Source: Streptococcus sp. UBA6071
GTDB taxonomy: Bacteria; Bacillota; Bacilli; Lactobacillales; Streptococcaceae
DNA: 7,993 nt
Assembly (NCBI GenBank): GCA_002436115.1
Contig: DIXV01000056.1
Coordinates: forward strand, 17,891 to 25,883
Direction of reading: 5' to 3'
Shown here: positions 1-7,432 of the stretch, one piece after another
Layout: each line of letters opens with the position of its first letter
Numbering within the stretch: the first letter of the stretch is position 1
The notes under the pieces: generated by a model
The model's input: only the letters and a program-made list of their open reading frames with translations
Told to the model about the DNA's origin: nothing
The model's database searches: none
Translations under genes and position numbers: made by a program

Positions 1-979
<979 letters not shown>

Positions 980-987
980 AGAAAACA

Positions 988-1683
988 TTACTGATAGTCT
1001 CCGCCACTAACACCGTAGTATTCTTCTAATGTGAGGCCAGATGTATAAATGGCTTTAGCCTCGTCACCAATGAAACGAATGTGCCAACTTTCTGCCATGT
1101 AACCTGTAATGGACTCTTTTCCTTCAGGGTAACGAACAACAAAACCATACTCATGGGCGTTCTCTTTGAGCCAATTGGCAGCCGTCTCTTCCGTCAGTAG
1201 AGCACCAGATGACTCCGTCAGATCAAAGGCCAACCCCGTCTGATGTTCACTATAACCTGGACGAGCAGAATAGCGGTCTGCATTCTCCTGCCCATCTGAT
1301 GCAACATAGGACTGGTATAAGCCTGTCTGGGTCTCATAACTCCTAAAGCCACTGTAATTATTGGATACATCGTATCCCAATACCTGCATCTGTTCAATTA
1401 AAGACAACAAAGCAGCTTTTGCTTCTGCATTTTCTCCTGGATTGTAATCAGCTGACAAGGGGTATTTTTTGTTAACAATGATAATTTCCCCATAGTCTCC
1501 CGAGATGCTGTGGTAAGATCCATTGTTGCTTACTAGGTTTTCACCAGTCTCTTGCTGAGTAGAGCTTGCTGTCTCTTGTGCTATTTCCTCAGACTTTTCT
1601 GTTTCCGCCTTAGGTTGTCCGTTTTGGCATGCAACCAACGTCACGGACAGCAAAAGCAAGGCTAATCTTTTACATTTCATCAT
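988..1683 (-). CDS. ldcB: LdcB/DacB, lipoprotein L,D-carboxypeptidase (peptidase M15B, VanY family)
   Basis: This zinc enzyme removes the terminal D-Ala from peptidoglycan tetrapeptides, leaving tripeptides, on the outer face of the membrane. The 231-residue protein begins with a lipoprotein signal peptide: positive residues, a run of leucines, then lipobox LVAC with the lipidated Cys at 19. A polar, Glu/Ser/Thr-rich linker (20-55) follows. The catalytic domain shows SGFRS (111-115), SEHQTGLAFD with zinc ligands His147 and Asp154, and ESWH with catalytic Glu198 and zinc ligand His201. Sequence and length match pneumococcal LdcB well, including the YYG...GGDY end. Two ATGs stand in tandem (1683 and 1680); upstream there is only a weak AATAGG ribosome site. 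It follows the oxidoreductase by 34 bases, so it is probably co-transcribed. It lies upstream of glmU, placing two wall genes side by side. Confidence 0.93.
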   Translation of the reverse strand: MMKCKRLALLLLSVTLVACQNGQPKAETEKSEEIAQETASSTQQETGENLVSNNGSYHSISGDYGEIIIVNKKYPLSADYNPGENAEAKAALLSLIEQMQVLGYDVSNNYSGFRSYETQTGLYQSYVASDGQENADRYSARPGYSEHQTGLAFDLTESSGALLTEETAANWLKENAHEYGFVVRYPEGKESITGYMAESWHIRFIGDEAKAIYTSGLTLEEYYGVSGGDYQ

Positions 1684-1717
1684 TATTTACCTATTCCCTA
1701 TTAAATGTATCTAAAAG

Positions 1718-2683
1718 CTAAGTGATAGACGTAACAGCCTCCTCTAAAACTGCCATAACAGCTTGGCTATGTTCCAATGCCTTTTGAGCTTTTTCGACAT
1801 CGCGAGTCGCAATGATTCGCTCAAATGCCACAAACTCATCATGCATTCGATGGTGAGGGCTATTCTTATCCATTAACTGCGGTTCTTGCCCATTAAGTGT
1901 CAAACAAACTTGAGGCAGACTGTTGGTTGGGCCTAAGATACTTAAACTTCCTTTATTGCCTTGGAAAGTCGTTCGAATCTCTGCACTGGAATCCTTTGAG
2001 GCGATACAGACCACTTTAAAGTCCTCATAGTCCATAAGCAGTAAACCGGAGGTGTCAATCCCTTTTTCAAGGTTAGCCAAGTATTGAACCATTTTAGGTG
2101 GTCCAAAAAGACCAACAACTAAGTGAATATTATAGATATTAAGGTCACGAAGAGCTCCTCCTCCTTTTTTAGGGTCAAAAGCTGGTGCAATCTCACCTGC
2201 CTTAAAGGCATCGTAACGAGAGGAATATTGAGAATAATTGCAGGTAACGATTTTAAGTTGCCCCAATTGCTGTAAGTTTTCTTTAATAAAGGTGAAATTC
2301 CCAAGGTACTGATTGGTAATGGCCTCTAAAAGAATGAGATTGCGCTCCTTAGCGAGCTTCGCCAACTCTTCTAATTCCGATGCTTTTAGGGTGAAGGGTT
2401 TCTCACAGATGACATGCTTATGTGCTAATAAGGCTTTTTTAGCATAAGCATAATGCAAGTGATTCGGAACGGCCACATAAACAGTATCAACCTCAGAATT
2501 AGCCAATAGAGCGTCATAGTCACTCGTCACCTGTCCTAGACCATAAGACTTTGCTAATTCCTCTGCCAGAGTGATACTTCGAGGCGTTGCTAATAGAGCA
2601 ACTAAGCTAATGCCATCAATCGTCTTTAAAACAGGTAGCACTTCTTTTACAATCATTCCTGTACCAATTATTGCTAATTTCAT
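1718..2683 (-). CDS. Gfo/Idh/MocA family NAD(P)-dependent oxidoreductase
   Basis: The 321-residue protein has the two-domain plan of the family. The N-terminal Rossmann fold starts AIIGTG (4-9), followed by VAVPNHLHYAYA (70-81) and the family hallmark EKP (94-96, in CEKPF). The C-terminal alpha/beta domain has GGGALRDLNIYNIH (174-187) with the conserved Asp180 and His187; Asn182 stands where many relatives have Gly. The family oxidises or reduces sugars, inositols and similar polyols in the cytoplasm; the substrate cannot be told from the sequence. A strong ribosome site AAAGGAG lies about 7 bases before the ATG. No clear promoter is visible in the 103-base gap upstream, and a weak hairpin with a T run sits there, so expression may depend on read-through from the operon before it. 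ldcB follows after 34 bases. Streptococci commonly carry such single oxidoreductases of unassigned role. Confidence 0.9.
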   Translation of the reverse strand: MKLAIIGTGMIVKEVLPVLKTIDGISLVALLATPRSITLAEELAKSYGLGQVTSDYDALLANSEVDTVYVAVPNHLHYAYAKKALLAHKHVICEKPFTLKASELEELAKLAKERNLILLEAITNQYLGNFTFIKENLQQLGQLKIVTCNYSQYSSRYDAFKAGEIAPAFDPKKGGGALRDLNIYNIHLVVGLFGPPKMVQYLANLEKGIDTSGLLLMDYEDFKVVCIASKDSSAEIRTTFQGNKGSLSILGPTNSLPQVCLTLNGQEPQLMDKNSPHHRMHDEFVAFERIIATRDVEKAQKALEHSQAVMAVLEEAVTSIT

Positions 2684-2699
2684 TGTATTCTCCTTTTTT

Positions 2700-2726
2700 A
2701 AAAACCTGTTTAGTTGTGTCCTAAAC
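2700..2726 (-). terminator. Weak intrinsic terminator or attenuator before the oxidoreductase
   Basis: On the minus strand GTTTAG (2726-2721) pairs with CTAAAC (2713-2708) across a seven-base loop. Then come AGG and five T's (2704-2700). The stem is short and AT-rich. It sits at the end of the DUF2829-dehydrogenase-winged-helix unit and directly before the ribosome site of the oxidoreductase. It could end the first unit or only dampen read-through. Confidence 0.35.
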
Positions 2727-2786
2727 TAGCCTTCTCAACACACGCCTGCCTTTCTCCATCAAGCCAGTCTAAGCCTAACCGCTTCT

Positions 2787-3860
2787 TTACTGGTAACTAA
2801 TCGTGTGGGTCTTGGCGGGCAAAAAATCCACAAAATCTTGTAGCGCTCCTTCAACTTTTACAAGAGTATCTGCCGATAAAGATTTGGCGAGATGTACTTC
2901 TATAGTTAGAAGCCCTGCTTTAGATAATCTCCGTTTGAACAAGCCAACTGCTTTATTTTCCACAATAATTGAGCCACCCCCATTTTCTAAAAAGAGGGGG
3001 TCTGGAAAATCTGAGCATTTTTCAAAGGTTATGTCTCGATAGCTCAGTAAGGCCTCATCAAAGAAAGGAAGAAGGGTCGTCAACTTCTCTTTCTCTTTTG
3101 AAGGAGAACTTTCCTCTTTTAAAAACCAGAGCTCTGTCCCCTTATAAGAAGCCGAACCTGCATGAAGCATTGAAAGTGCCAATCGAAGCTCTTTTTTGGT
3201 CAAATTAACCCATCGCATCATGTCCTTAAGAGAGGTAGGTCCATGCCCTTTTAAGAAGCGAAAAAGCAAGCTTTTAATCGCTTCTTGACGGTTAAAGTCT
3301 CTCAGTGGCGGGACAACAGTATCCAGCAAGGTATAGGTGTGCTCTCCTTTAGCTGTCGGCTGCCCTGAACAAATCAAGCCCTTAGCCTCCGCCATCATGA
3401 GAAGATGCGTCAGTGCTCGGCTTTGGTGATGGTAATTTTGCTCTGTCAGAGCAAGCATAAGCTCTTTTTTCGTCAAGGAGTGATGGGCAAGGATTTCTTT
3501 TAAAATGGCAAAAGAAGCCACACATGTCTCTTGTGTCAGCCCTACTTTCCTGTAAATAGAGGCAGAACTCGAGAGGATTTTTTCTCCTGTTAAGGCGATT
3601 AACCAGCGAATATCGTCCTTATGGATATAATGCCAAGTTGGGCGCAAAAGATGGGTCCGCAAGATATTGCCTTGATGTAATTCCTCAAGGATGTCTTGCT
3701 CTGACAAGCCTGTCCGAAGGCTAAAAGAATAACGCGCCATCGCTTGATCTTGTGCTTGAACGGCAAGACTTGCTCGAACAACTTCTTCGACGGTTTTATA
3801 GGACTTCACCCGTCCTAAGCCATGCGTCTCTAGTCTATCTTGAAGAATCCCGTCCAGCAT
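2787..3860 (-). CDS. Winged-helix DNA-binding protein of the AlkZ/YcaQ (HTH_42) family, putative DNA glycosylase
   Basis: The family (HTH_42, PF06224) includes Streptomyces AlkZ and E. coli YcaQ/AlkX, glycosylases that unhook bulky or crosslinked alkylated bases using a QxQ or QxD catalytic motif. Here VQAQDQAMARYSF carries Gln35-Ala36-Gln37, at about the family position. It is followed by RPTWHYIHKDDIRWL (73-87), resembling the conserved R-G-T-x-H segment, and a C-terminal GLFKRRLSKAGLLTIEVH stretch typical of the last domain. I place the start at the ATG at 3860 (357 residues) because AGGAG lies six bases before it and it follows the dehydrogenase stop by 14 bases. The in-frame ATG at 3890 has GGAGG touching the start codon and would overlap the preceding gene. 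The fold and motif support DNA repair, but the lesion is unknown. Confidence 0.83.
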   Translation of the reverse strand: MLDGILQDRLETHGLGRVKSYKTVEEVVRASLAVQAQDQAMARYSFSLRTGLSEQDILEELHQGNILRTHLLRPTWHYIHKDDIRWLIALTGEKILSSSASIYRKVGLTQETCVASFAILKEILAHHSLTKKELMLALTEQNYHHQSRALTHLLMMAEAKGLICSGQPTAKGEHTYTLLDTVVPPLRDFNRQEAIKSLLFRFLKGHGPTSLKDMMRWVNLTKKELRLALSMLHAGSASYKGTELWFLKEESSPSKEKEKLTTLLPFFDEALLSYRDITFEKCSDFPDPLFLENGGGSIIVENKAVGLFKRRLSKAGLLTIEVHLAKSLSADTLVKVEGALQDFVDFLPAKTHTISYQ

Positions 3861-3874
3861 CAGTCTCTCCTCTC

Positions 3875-4573
3875 TCACTTCAAACTCCATCCTCCGTCTA
3901 TTTTAATAATTTCTCCTTGCATGGAGGCCATTTTCCCCGAGGCAAGAAAGGCGGTTAGTTCTGCAATTTCTTCTGGCTCTGTCCATCGCCCGATAGGGGT
4001 TTCTTGCGCTACCCACTCTGCCATTCCTCCCTCTTCAAAGTCAGCCTTGGTCATGGCCGTTTTAACAGCTCCTGGAGCTATACCAAAAACTTGAATCCCA
4101 AACCTGCTGTAATCAAGAGCTAATTGCTTGGTAAAGCCAGCTAAAGCATGTTTGCTTGCGGTGTAAGCAAGACCTCCTCCACCTGCTAAAAAGCTTGCAA
4201 TAGAACACATGTTGATAATGATTCCTGACTGTTCTGTCACCATTTTTGACAGATAATGTCGCGTTAGGCGAATGATGGAAAAAACATTTACTGCAAAAAT
4301 ATTTTCGACTTCTTGATCAGTCACTTCAAGCAGAGGTTTATAGGCGTCTAGTAGACCAGCAGTATTACACAAGATGTCCACGTGTGGGACAAGTTGATAA
4401 ACTGTAGCCAGATCTTCTGTCAGCTCAAGCTGTAAGAAATGAAAATCTCCAGCTAGATGAGGAGAGGCTGAGCGATCAATCCCATAAACCTTATAGCCTT
4501 TTTCTAAAAACATCTTTGCCTGAGCCTGTCCAATACCGCTAGAGACCCCTGTTATTAAGACCTTTTTAGTCAT
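3875..4573 (-). CDS. Short-chain dehydrogenase/reductase (SDR)
   Basis: This 232-residue classical SDR has the cofactor motif TGVSSGIG (8-15) and an acidic Asp33 after the second strand, which favours NAD(H) over NADP(H). The usual NNAG appears as NTAG (70-73). The catalytic set is complete: Asn96, Ser124, Tyr137 and Lys141 (YTASK), with PGAVKTAMT after the active site. It would be a soluble cytoplasmic enzyme acting on an alcohol or ketone. Annotation pipelines often call such proteins 3-oxoacyl-ACP reductase or FabG, but the gene is not in a fatty-acid cluster and lacks specific evidence for that. The start ATG lies inside the last codons of the DUF2829 gene (8-base overlap), with only a weak GGATAG/AGAAG ribosome site. 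This points to translational coupling. The winged-helix gene follows after 14 bases. Confidence 0.9.
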   Translation of the reverse strand: MTKKVLITGVSSGIGQAQAKMFLEKGYKVYGIDRSASPHLAGDFHFLQLELTEDLATVYQLVPHVDILCNTAGLLDAYKPLLEVTDQEVENIFAVNVFSIIRLTRHYLSKMVTEQSGIIINMCSIASFLAGGGGLAYTASKHALAGFTKQLALDYSRFGIQVFGIAPGAVKTAMTKADFEEGGMAEWVAQETPIGRWTEPEEIAELTAFLASGKMASMQGEIIKIDGGWSLK

Positions 4574-4802
4574 AAACTTCTATCCAGTCAACCGCAAGAA
4601 CATCACAAGGGGTTGGACTCCACATTGAAAACCCTTCTCCCTCTCCTGTCACATTGATCAGAAAGTATGGGGTTACTTCCAGCTGAACACCCTTCACTTC
4701 TATCTCATCAAAGAGTTGGATATAATTTTCAGCACCGCCCCAACCCGTGCGAACGTATTTTTTCTTAGCCTTAAGTCCTGGTAAAATGTCTTCAAATGTC
4801 AT
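4566..4802 (-). CDS. DUF2829 (Tad2-like) small protein
   Basis: The 78-residue protein matches the DUF2829 pattern: MTFEDILPGLKAKKKYVRTGW at the start (the family has a short helix, a lysine-rich turn and RxGW), PYFLIN (45-50) in the middle, and a C-terminal W-S-P-x-x-x-D-V-L-A-x-D-W stretch (61-73). The family is known from phage protein Tad2, which blocks Thoeris immunity by binding the cyclic ADP-ribose-type signal; many other members are uncharacterised. Here it is chromosomal and first in an operon, sharing 8 bases with the dehydrogenase gene. The common GWNGK loop is GWGGA here, so ligand binding may differ. A strong AAGGAG ribosome site lies seven bases before the ATG, and an extended -10 promoter stands upstream. 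Family membership is fairly sure; an anti-defence role is only a possibility. Confidence 0.82.
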   Translation of the reverse strand: MTFEDILPGLKAKKKYVRTGWGGAENYIQLFDEIEVKGVQLEVTPYFLINVTGEGEGFSMWSPTPCDVLAVDWIEVYD

Positions 4803-4835
4803 GATTTGCTCCTTATCTGTAAGTTCTTCCCTTTT

Positions 4836-4844
4836 ATTGTACCA
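4836..4844 (-). promoter_or_regulatory. Promoter of the DUF2829-dehydrogenase-winged-helix operon (extended -10)
   Basis: TGGTACAAT on the minus strand (4844-4836) is a TG-extended -10 with one mismatch to TATAAT. No convincing -35 is seen. The start of transcription would be near 4829, giving a leader of roughly 27 bases that contains AAGGAG. Confidence 0.55.
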
Positions 4845-4868
4845 CGGAATCTGATGGAAGTGCTATTG

Positions 4869-4898
4869 AAAAGGTGGTAAAGCGGTCCTTTAACCTCC
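4869..4898 (-). terminator. Probable terminator of the potassium channel gene
   Basis: On the minus strand GGTTAAAG (4895-4888) pairs with CTTTACC (4882-4876), with one bulged T and a five-base loop. Pairing can extend outward through GG/CC past an A-A mismatch. Four T's (4872-4869) follow, three bases beyond the inner stem. The T run is short, so the call is moderate. Confidence 0.42.
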
Positions 4899-4941
4899 TC
4901 CTTCTAAGACCAAGACAAGCAGACCTTTAGGAGAGTACGGA

Positions 4942-5313
4942 CTATCGGTTCAAGTTCTTATTGGACACCTTCTTCTTCAGTTGTGTCTGCCTTGTCGAGT
5001 AATCAATATAACCTTTAGCAATTCTAGCGACAAAGAGACTTATAATCCCCAACCCAAGCATCACATAAAAAACAGAAAAGAGCTTTCCAATAGCAGTTGA
5101 GGGGGCTAAATCCCCATATCCGACAGTTGTCAAAGTCATAAAGCTAAAGTAAAACGCATCTAGTATTGAAAATTTTTCAACGGTCGTGTAAAAAAAGGTG
5201 CCACTAGCTAACAAGGCAAGGGTCAAACCAAGTAGGGCTTTGGTTTCTTCATCTTTAAAGGCTTCTGCTAAAGACTTTATCAGTCTTTGTAGCGTTAAAA
5301 TAAAAGATAGCAT
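4942..5313 (-). CDS. Two-helix potassium channel (Ion_trans_2)
   Basis: The 123-residue membrane protein has the minimal K+ channel plan. An amphipathic N-terminal stretch is followed by a first membrane helix (about 26-42), a pore helix with the selectivity filter TTVGYGD (62-68), a second membrane helix (about 78-97) with glycines at 87 and 89 as a likely gating hinge, and a short basic tail (KKK at 113-115). It should form a tetramer in the cytoplasmic membrane, as KcsA does. No RCK/TrkA-N ligand-binding domain is attached, so any gating signal is not evident. The ribosome site AAAGGA lies eight bases before the ATG. The gap to the upstream DUF1803 gene is 40 bases and holds that gene's terminator; no clear promoter is visible for the channel, so it may rely on read-through or a promoter inside DUF1803. 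Confidence 0.92.
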   Translation of the reverse strand: MLSFILTLQRLIKSLAEAFKDEETKALLGLTLALLASGTFFYTTVEKFSILDAFYFSFMTLTTVGYGDLAPSTAIGKLFSVFYVMLGLGIISLFVARIAKGYIDYSTRQTQLKKKVSNKNLNR

Positions 5314-5342
5314 CTCTCATTCCTTTCGTTTTAAGGTGATGG

Positions 5343-5366
5343 AAAAAAGGGCATTAGAAATGCTCC
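5343..5366 (-). terminator. Intrinsic terminator overlapping the DUF1803 stop codon
   Basis: On the minus strand GCATT (5363-5359) pairs with AATGC (5355-5351) across a three-base loop. GG (5366-5365) pairs with CC (5350-5349) beyond one unpaired A. Six T's follow (5348-5343). The stop codon TAA (5356-5354) lies partly in the loop and partly in the 3' arm. Confidence 0.55.
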
Positions 5367-6028
5367 GATAAAGACCTGTCTACTCTAAACACCAAATTTT
5401 CCTCATCAAAAGTTCCTTTTAACCGATAGGATAACTGATCATCTCTTTCTACATAACCTAAACGCACTAAACTTTCCACGAAAATATCATAACGTTTCTG
5501 TTTCACCTCTTCTTTTCTGGTGAACTTGAGAAGAAAGGCGGTTATGTGTTTAAGGGCATAATCGGGATTAACATCTCCTAAGATAGCATAGAGTTGCTTT
5601 TGTTTTTGAGAAAGCGTTTGGGCAGTTCTTAGCTTATGAAAGTAATTAGATAGGGTAAGCTCCTCTCGGCCAATACCTGTTGTCTCCACAAGACGAACCT
5701 GATTAAGAGGATTTCTTAATTCTGTTTCAAAAGTTAGTGCCAACAAGTCTTGATAAACTGGCGAATCCGTATCCACAAAAAGCTGATCATCTAAGCAAAT
5801 CGTCTCCACCGTTTCCAACAAGGGCAAGTTAAGGCTGTAACGCCGATGATGGCGTAAAATATAGTTGGCCCGCACATACTCTTCCATGCTCCGATCCAGA
5901 TGATCAACCTGAGGGAACTCTTTCTTTATCTGTCGTAAAATAACATGGTCATGTGTCTGCAAATAAGCAATCAAATCTTGAAAAAAAGGCTGAGCTGTTA
6001 GTTTGTTGGGATTAATAATGCGTATCAT
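5354..6028 (-). CDS. DUF1803 domain protein, function unknown
   Basis: The 224-residue protein matches the streptococcal DUF1803 family, starting MIRIINPNKL and containing a helical region LSNYFHKLRTAQ... (about 126-190) ending in RLGYVERD. It has no signal peptide, membrane helix or recognisable catalytic motif, and looks cytoplasmic; its function is not known to me. The start is unusual. A perfect extended -10, TGCTATAAT (6043-6035), ends seven bases before the A of the ATG, so that A is the predicted first base of the message. The GGAGGT before the ATG touches it and could not work as a normal ribosome site. The serC terminator lies just upstream, so the gene must use this promoter or rely on read-through. 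Its own terminator overlaps the stop codon, so it is probably transcribed alone. Confidence 0.85.
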   Translation of the reverse strand: MIRIINPNKLTAQPFFQDLIAYLQTHDHVILRQIKKEFPQVDHLDRSMEEYVRANYILRHHRRYSLNLPLLETVETICLDDQLFVDTDSPVYQDLLALTFETELRNPLNQVRLVETTGIGREELTLSNYFHKLRTAQTLSQKQKQLYAILGDVNPDYALKHITAFLLKFTRKEEVKQKRYDIFVESLVRLGYVERDDQLSYRLKGTFDEENLVFRVDRSLSEHF

Positions 6029-6034
6029 ACCTCC

Positions 6035-6043
6035 ATTATAGCA
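6035..6043 (-). promoter_or_regulatory. DUF1803 promoter, predicted leaderless
   Basis: TGCTATAAT on the minus strand (6043-6035) is a perfect TATAAT with the TG extension; the -35 area (about 6058-6063, CGTTTC) is poor. With the usual seven-base distance the first transcribed base is 6028, the A of the ATG. The T run of the serC terminator ends two bases before this box. Confidence 0.6.
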
Positions 6044-6044
6044 G

Positions 6045-6072
6045 AAAAAAGGGCGAGGAAACGCCTCAACCC
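6045..6072 (-). terminator. Intrinsic terminator of serC
   Basis: On the minus strand GGG-TT-GAGG (6072-6064) pairs with CCTC-G-CCC (6058-6051) across a five-base loop, with a small internal loop. Six T's (6050-6045) follow. The GC-rich stem and immediate T run make this the clearest terminator in the window. Confidence 0.78.
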
Positions 6073-6202
6073 TTACATTTATTTGCCTAATTTTAGACAG
6101 CCCTATCAGTGGGAAACTTTTTAAAATCTAGCATGGTATCCTGACTTTGACCCAAAGGTATTTCCCCCCTGACAAGTCTCTCTAGTGTCAGCTTTTACAA
6201 TA
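6073..6202. other. serC downstream region with no recognised gene
   Basis: These 130 bases lie between the serC stop and its terminator. They hold two small hairpins: CTGACA/TGTCAG (6169-6174 / 6186-6191) and CTTTG/CAAAG (6145-6149 / 6153-6157). There is also a run of six C's (6164-6169) and a 13-codon minus-strand ORF (6134-6093, starting MLDFKKF) with a weak AGGA five bases before its ATG. None is convincing as a gene. In several streptococci serC is followed by an acetyltransferase gene and serA, so this may be the scar of their loss. Confidence 0.3.
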
Positions 6203-7294
6203 CTATTTGTTTTCCGCCTCAAATCTCACCATAAAATCAATGAGAGCGTGAACGCCTTCTATTGGAAAGGCATTGTAAAGACTTGCACGCATTCCTCCGA
6301 CTGAACGGTGCCCCTTGATGTTTTTAAAACCTGCTGCATCAGCTTCTTTGTTAAACTGATCGTCCAAATCTTTTGATGGGGTTACAAACGGAATATTAGC
6401 CACCGAGCGATCAACAGGATTTTTAACTGGACTCGTGTAAAAATCAGATTTTTCGATAAGGTCATAAAGCAAAGCCGATTTTTCACGGTTGCGTTCTGCC
6501 ATGGCTGAAACACCACCAAGTGCCTTGACCTGCTCAAAGACCAATTTAGCCATATAGATACCAAAGGTTGGTGGGGTATTGTAAAGTGAAGCATTGTCTG
6601 CCTGAATCCGATAATCCAACATACTTGACAGAGCAGGCTCAGCATTTAAGAAGTCTTCTCGAATAATGACAATGGTGACACCCGCAGGTCCAATGTTCTT
6701 TTGTGCCCCTGCATAGATCATGGCAAAGTCTTCAACCTGATACTCTGCTGCCAAGATATTAGAAGACATGTCGGCTACGATTGGAACACCATTCGTGTCT
6801 GGCAAGTCGTAAATAGCTGTTCCTTCAATCGTATTATTAGTCGTCAAATGAACATAGGCTGCTTCTGGATCAATAGCTGACGCCTCAAAGCTTGGAATAT
6901 GGTCAAAAACAGTCTCTTCTGATGACGCCAATAAAATAGGGTCAAAAGCAAGTGTTTTGGATAATTTAACAGCCTCTGTGTAGGCTTTTTTACCCCATGA
7001 TCCTGCGACAAGATAATAGGCCTTCTTACCCAAAGCAAGGTTCAAAGGGATCATCGAAAACTGGGTCGATGCGCCACCTTGTAAGAAAAGCACCTTGTAA
7101 TTGTCAGGAATATGCATCAAGTCACGCAACAACTTCTCAGCATCTTTAATAATGGCATCAAATTCTTTGGACCGATGGGACAGCTCCATAACACTCATGC
7201 CTGAGCCAGCATAGTCTAAAAATTCAGCCTGTGCTTTTTTCAAAACGTCCTTTGGCAAAACAGCAGGACCTGCAGAAAAATTATAAATAGTCAT
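6203..7294 (-). CDS. serC: SerC, phosphoserine aminotransferase
   Basis: SerC converts 3-phosphohydroxypyruvate and glutamate to phosphoserine and 2-oxoglutarate in serine synthesis; it is a PLP enzyme of aminotransferase class V. The 363-residue protein has the expected length and motifs: [10 protein letters not shown] at the start, SHRS (39-42), GGASTQF (73-79) for phosphate binding, Trp100 stacking on [14 protein letters not shown] (149-159), VADMSS with Asp175, the PLP lysine Lys199 in [11 protein letters not shown], and [15 protein letters not shown] near the end. I chose the ATG at 7294 because AGGAGG lies eight bases before it. The open frame runs further up to 7384, but that extension covers the promoter and has no ribosome site. 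It stands alone: serA and serB are not in the window, and a strong terminator follows. Confidence 0.97.
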   Translation of the reverse strand: MTIYNFSAGPAVLPKDVLKKAQAEFLDYAGSGMSVMELSHRSKEFDAIIKDAEKLLRDLMHIPDNYKVLFLQGGASTQFSMIPLNLALGKKAYYLVAGSWGKKAYTEAVKLSKTLAFDPILLASSEETVFDHIPSFEASAIDPEAAYVHLTTNNTIEGTAIYDLPDTNGVPIVADMSSNILAAEYQVEDFAMIYAGAQKNIGPAGVTIVIIREDFLNAEPALSSMLDYRIQADNASLYNTPPTFGIYMAKLVFEQVKALGGVSAMAERNREKSALLYDLIEKSDFYTSPVKNPVDRSVANIPFVTPSKDLDDQFNKEADAAGFKNIKGHRSVGGMRASLYNAFPIEGVHALIDFMVRFEAENK

Positions 7295-7321
7295 TCTCAA
7301 CCTCCTAAGGGAATTGCCTAT

Positions 7322-7350
7322 ATTATAGCATAATATCAAGGCGCTTTCTA
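7322..7350 (-). promoter_or_regulatory. serC promoter
   Basis: TGCTATAAT on the minus strand (7330-7322) is a perfect extended -10. TAGAAA (7350-7345) at 17-base spacing matches four of six -35 positions. Transcription would start near 7315, giving a leader of about 21 bases that carries AGGAGG. No riboswitch or T-box would fit in so short a leader. Confidence 0.7.
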
Positions 7351-7390
7351 GAAAAGAATGGAAATTCCCTTCATCTTTTCCCACTTTTTG

Positions 7391-7428
7391 AAAAATAAGG
7401 CCTCTGCTTTTTAAGAACGAGAGTCGGC
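7391..7428 (-). terminator. Possible terminator of rsmI
   Basis: On the minus strand GCC (7428-7426) and TCT (7422-7420), with a three-base bulge between them, pair with AGA-GGC (7405-7400). The T-rich tail CTTATTTTT (7399-7391) follows. The stem is imperfect and the loop long, so the support is modest. Its position just after the rsmI stop and before the serC promoter fits. Confidence 0.35.
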
Positions 7429-7432
7429 TGAG

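Noticed and set aside
3861..3890. Upstream ATG at 3890 for the winged-helix protein
   Set aside because: GGAGG touches that ATG and the start would overlap the dehydrogenase; the ATG at 3860 has a well-spaced AGGAG.
2803..4094. Several plus-strand ORFs of 60-84 codons
   Set aside because: All are antisense shadows of the winged-helix and dehydrogenase genes, without known domains or ribosome sites.
4803..4941. Possible small gene or riboswitch upstream of the DUF2829 gene
   Set aside because: The gap is accounted for by the channel terminator and an extended -10 promoter with a short leader; no ORF or structured leader fits.
6169..6196. Plus-strand hairpin CTGACA/TGTCAG followed by CTTTT
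   Set aside because: Six pairs, an 11-base loop and only four T's are too weak for a terminator call, and no plus-strand gene or promoter is nearby.
7295..7384. Thirty-residue N-terminal extension of SerC
   Set aside because: It contains the serC promoter and ribosome site, and SerC proteins begin at the [10 protein letters not shown] segment.
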